Below are positions 27,373 through 28,073 of a DNA stretch of 28,073 nt, piece by piece. The translations under genes and the position numbers were made by a program. Position 1 is the first letter of the stretch. Every line of letters starts with the position of its first letter. The notes under the pieces are model-generated. The model was not told the origin of the DNA. It did not search any database and was given only the letters and a program-made list of their open reading frames with translations. Source of the DNA: a virus. Location of the stretch: positions 1-28,073 of IMG/VR virus record IMGVR_UViG_3300020180_000101. One strand, written 5' to 3'.

Positions 27373-28073
27373 TCATCTGCATTCCTCCAGGAGTGCGATA
27401 AGATTATCGGCGTAATTCTCATAAGCAGCAGACGCAGCAGCAGACCACACAGCAGACGCAGCAGCAGATGCAGCAGACCACGCAGCAAACGCAACGGACT
27501 CAGCAGCAGACGCAGCAAACGCAACGGACTCAGTAGCAGACGCAGCAGACCACGCAGCAGACGCAGCAGCAGACCACACAGCAGACCGCGCAGCAACAAA
27601 CGCAGCGGACTCAGCAGACCGCGCAGCAGACTCAGCAGCAGACTCAGCAGCAGACGCAGCAGACCGCGCAGCAGACCACGCAGCAGACCGCGCAGCAGAC
27701 CACGCAGCAGACCGCGCAGCGGACTCAGCAGCAGACTTGGCAGCAGCCAAATCTAGGCCATAGAGATGGCAACGAATCATCTCGACCACAGCAGCCCTAG
27801 ATCCCTCGATGACCTTAACAACGTCCGGGTTTTTATCTCGATCGAATACACACGCATCCATGGATGCGATTGTCTGATTCAAAACGTGAATAATAAAAGG
27901 CATCTTAACCTTTTCGAGATCAGCTCCCGGGTTTATTGCGGCGAGAAAACGTTCAGGCCACAACATGGCTTTATCGTTCGGTATTTTTTCAAAAATCGCA
28001 TCTTCAAGCCTTGCAAGCCATTCGGGAATACCCAACTCGAGTGGATATAGTGAGTGATCGTAGGCTTCCAGTG
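27373..28073 (-). CDS. Alanine-rich repeat protein, right copy, truncated by the window edge
   Basis: The frame runs off the window end; the visible part starts at the codon equivalent to residue 46 of the left copy. The globular domain is nearly identical (one replacement, V to I, plus RD changed to LY by a 4-base inversion). The Ala/Ser-rich tail (encoded at about 27430-27740) has a different module order, with FVAARSAVWSAAASAAW and ESVAFAAS blocks. It ends YENYADNLIALLEECR. It is divergent from the left copy if the molecule is circular. An internal TTG gives an artificially short version; the true start is outside the window. Confidence 0.8.
   Translation of the reverse strand, partial: LEAYDHSLYPLELGIPEWLARLEDAIFEKIPNDKAMLWPERFLAAINPGADLEKVKMPFIIHVLNQTIASMDACVFDRDKNPDVVKVIEGSRAAVVEMIRCHLYGLDLAAAKSAAESAARSAAWSAARSAAWSAARSAASAAESAAESAARSAESAAFVAARSAVWSAAASAAWSAASATESVAFAASAAESVAFAAWSAASAAASAVWSAAASAAYENYADNLIALLEECR
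27430..27740 (-). repeat. In-frame low-complexity array of the right Ala-rich gene
   Basis: On the plus strand this reads as shuffled blocks of gcagcagac, cgcagcagac, cacgcagca and actcagcag. The block order does not match the left array (459-833), although both flanks are nearly identical. The total length is also different (about 311 versus 375 bases), so unit number and order vary. Confidence 0.82.
27715..28073 (-). repeat. Inverted duplicate, right arm (pairs with 133-491)
   Basis: This is the reverse complement of 133-491 with four point substitutions and two 4-base differences at 27762-27765 and 27742-27745. In those two places the plus-strand sequence is the same as in the left arm (agag and agca), meaning the loops kept their orientation while the surrounding sequence is inverted. 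The arm continues beyond the window. Confidence 0.9.

Noticed and set aside
27430-27740. CRISPR-like regular array near the right end
   Set aside because: Units are 9-15 bases, codon-phased and translated within a gene; there are no unique spacers of constant length and no cas genes.
459-28073. Diversity-generating retroelement acting on the variable tails
   Set aside because: No reverse transcriptase, no template/variable repeat pair with adenine-specific changes; variation is in module order, not in point changes at A.
1-28073. Transposon or IS element bounded by the inverted end copies
   Set aside because: The repeats are gene-coding sequences ending at a stop codon, no transposase is present inside, and the content is a phage structural operon.

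Overview
This window looks like part of a tailed-phage (siphovirus-type) genome, probably a metagenomic contig. Evidence: a terminase small/large pair, portal, scaffold, major capsid, neck proteins, tail tube, a frameshifted tail-chaperone pair, tape measure, tail fibres and an amidase/holin lysis cassette, packed almost without gaps in one strand-wise block. Several lipobox lipoproteins, a Sec-type signal on a fibre-like protein and a spanin-like overlapping gene pair point to a Gram-negative host; I cannot name it. No DNA polymerase, primase, helicase, integrase or repressor is visible, so either the window is only part of the genome or replication is host-driven.

Layout. (1) 1-4541, plus strand: accessory genes, namely an alanine-rich repeat protein, several tiny ORFs (one resembling the MbcA/ParS/Xre toxin-binding domain), a calcineurin-like phosphoesterase, a minimal HExxH metalloprotease and a glycosyltransferase. 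(2) 27283 down to 4526, minus strand: one long late operon whose genes mostly overlap by 1-11 bases. It runs from a His-rich unknown through TerS, a ParB-like protein, a Dam-type methylase, TerL, portal, two related neck/morphogenesis proteins, scaffold, capsid, decoration, adaptor, tail terminator, tail tube, G/GT, tape measure, tail and fibre proteins, lysis genes and a large tail-tip-like protein, to a Gly-rich adhesin. A hairpin plus U-tract that should end this operon lies inside the 3' end of the convergent glycosyltransferase gene. (3) 27373-28073, minus strand: a second, truncated copy of the alanine-rich gene, inverted relative to the copy at the left end.

The most striking feature is in the terminase. 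TerL is interrupted inside its Walker A loop by an intein (Cys1, block B His, His-Asn, +1 Ser). A complete HNH homing endonuclease gene lies entirely within the intein coding sequence but on the opposite strand, and its stop codon ends 1 base from the intein boundary. The antisense strand must therefore encode both an uninterrupted intein and the nuclease, and the nuclease C-terminus overlaps the N-terminal splicing blocks.

The second unusual feature is the pair of near-identical inverted alanine-rich genes at the window ends. Outside their repeat arrays they differ by only four point substitutions plus two 4-base inversions, each exactly in the loop of a 5-bp-stem hairpin. Other notable features are an A AAA AAG -1 frameshift site, a 176-base overlap between portal and the next gene, a fresh 69-bp in-frame tandem duplication, a canonical EF-hand loop in a neck protein, and a 9-bp minisatellite inside the DNA methylase.
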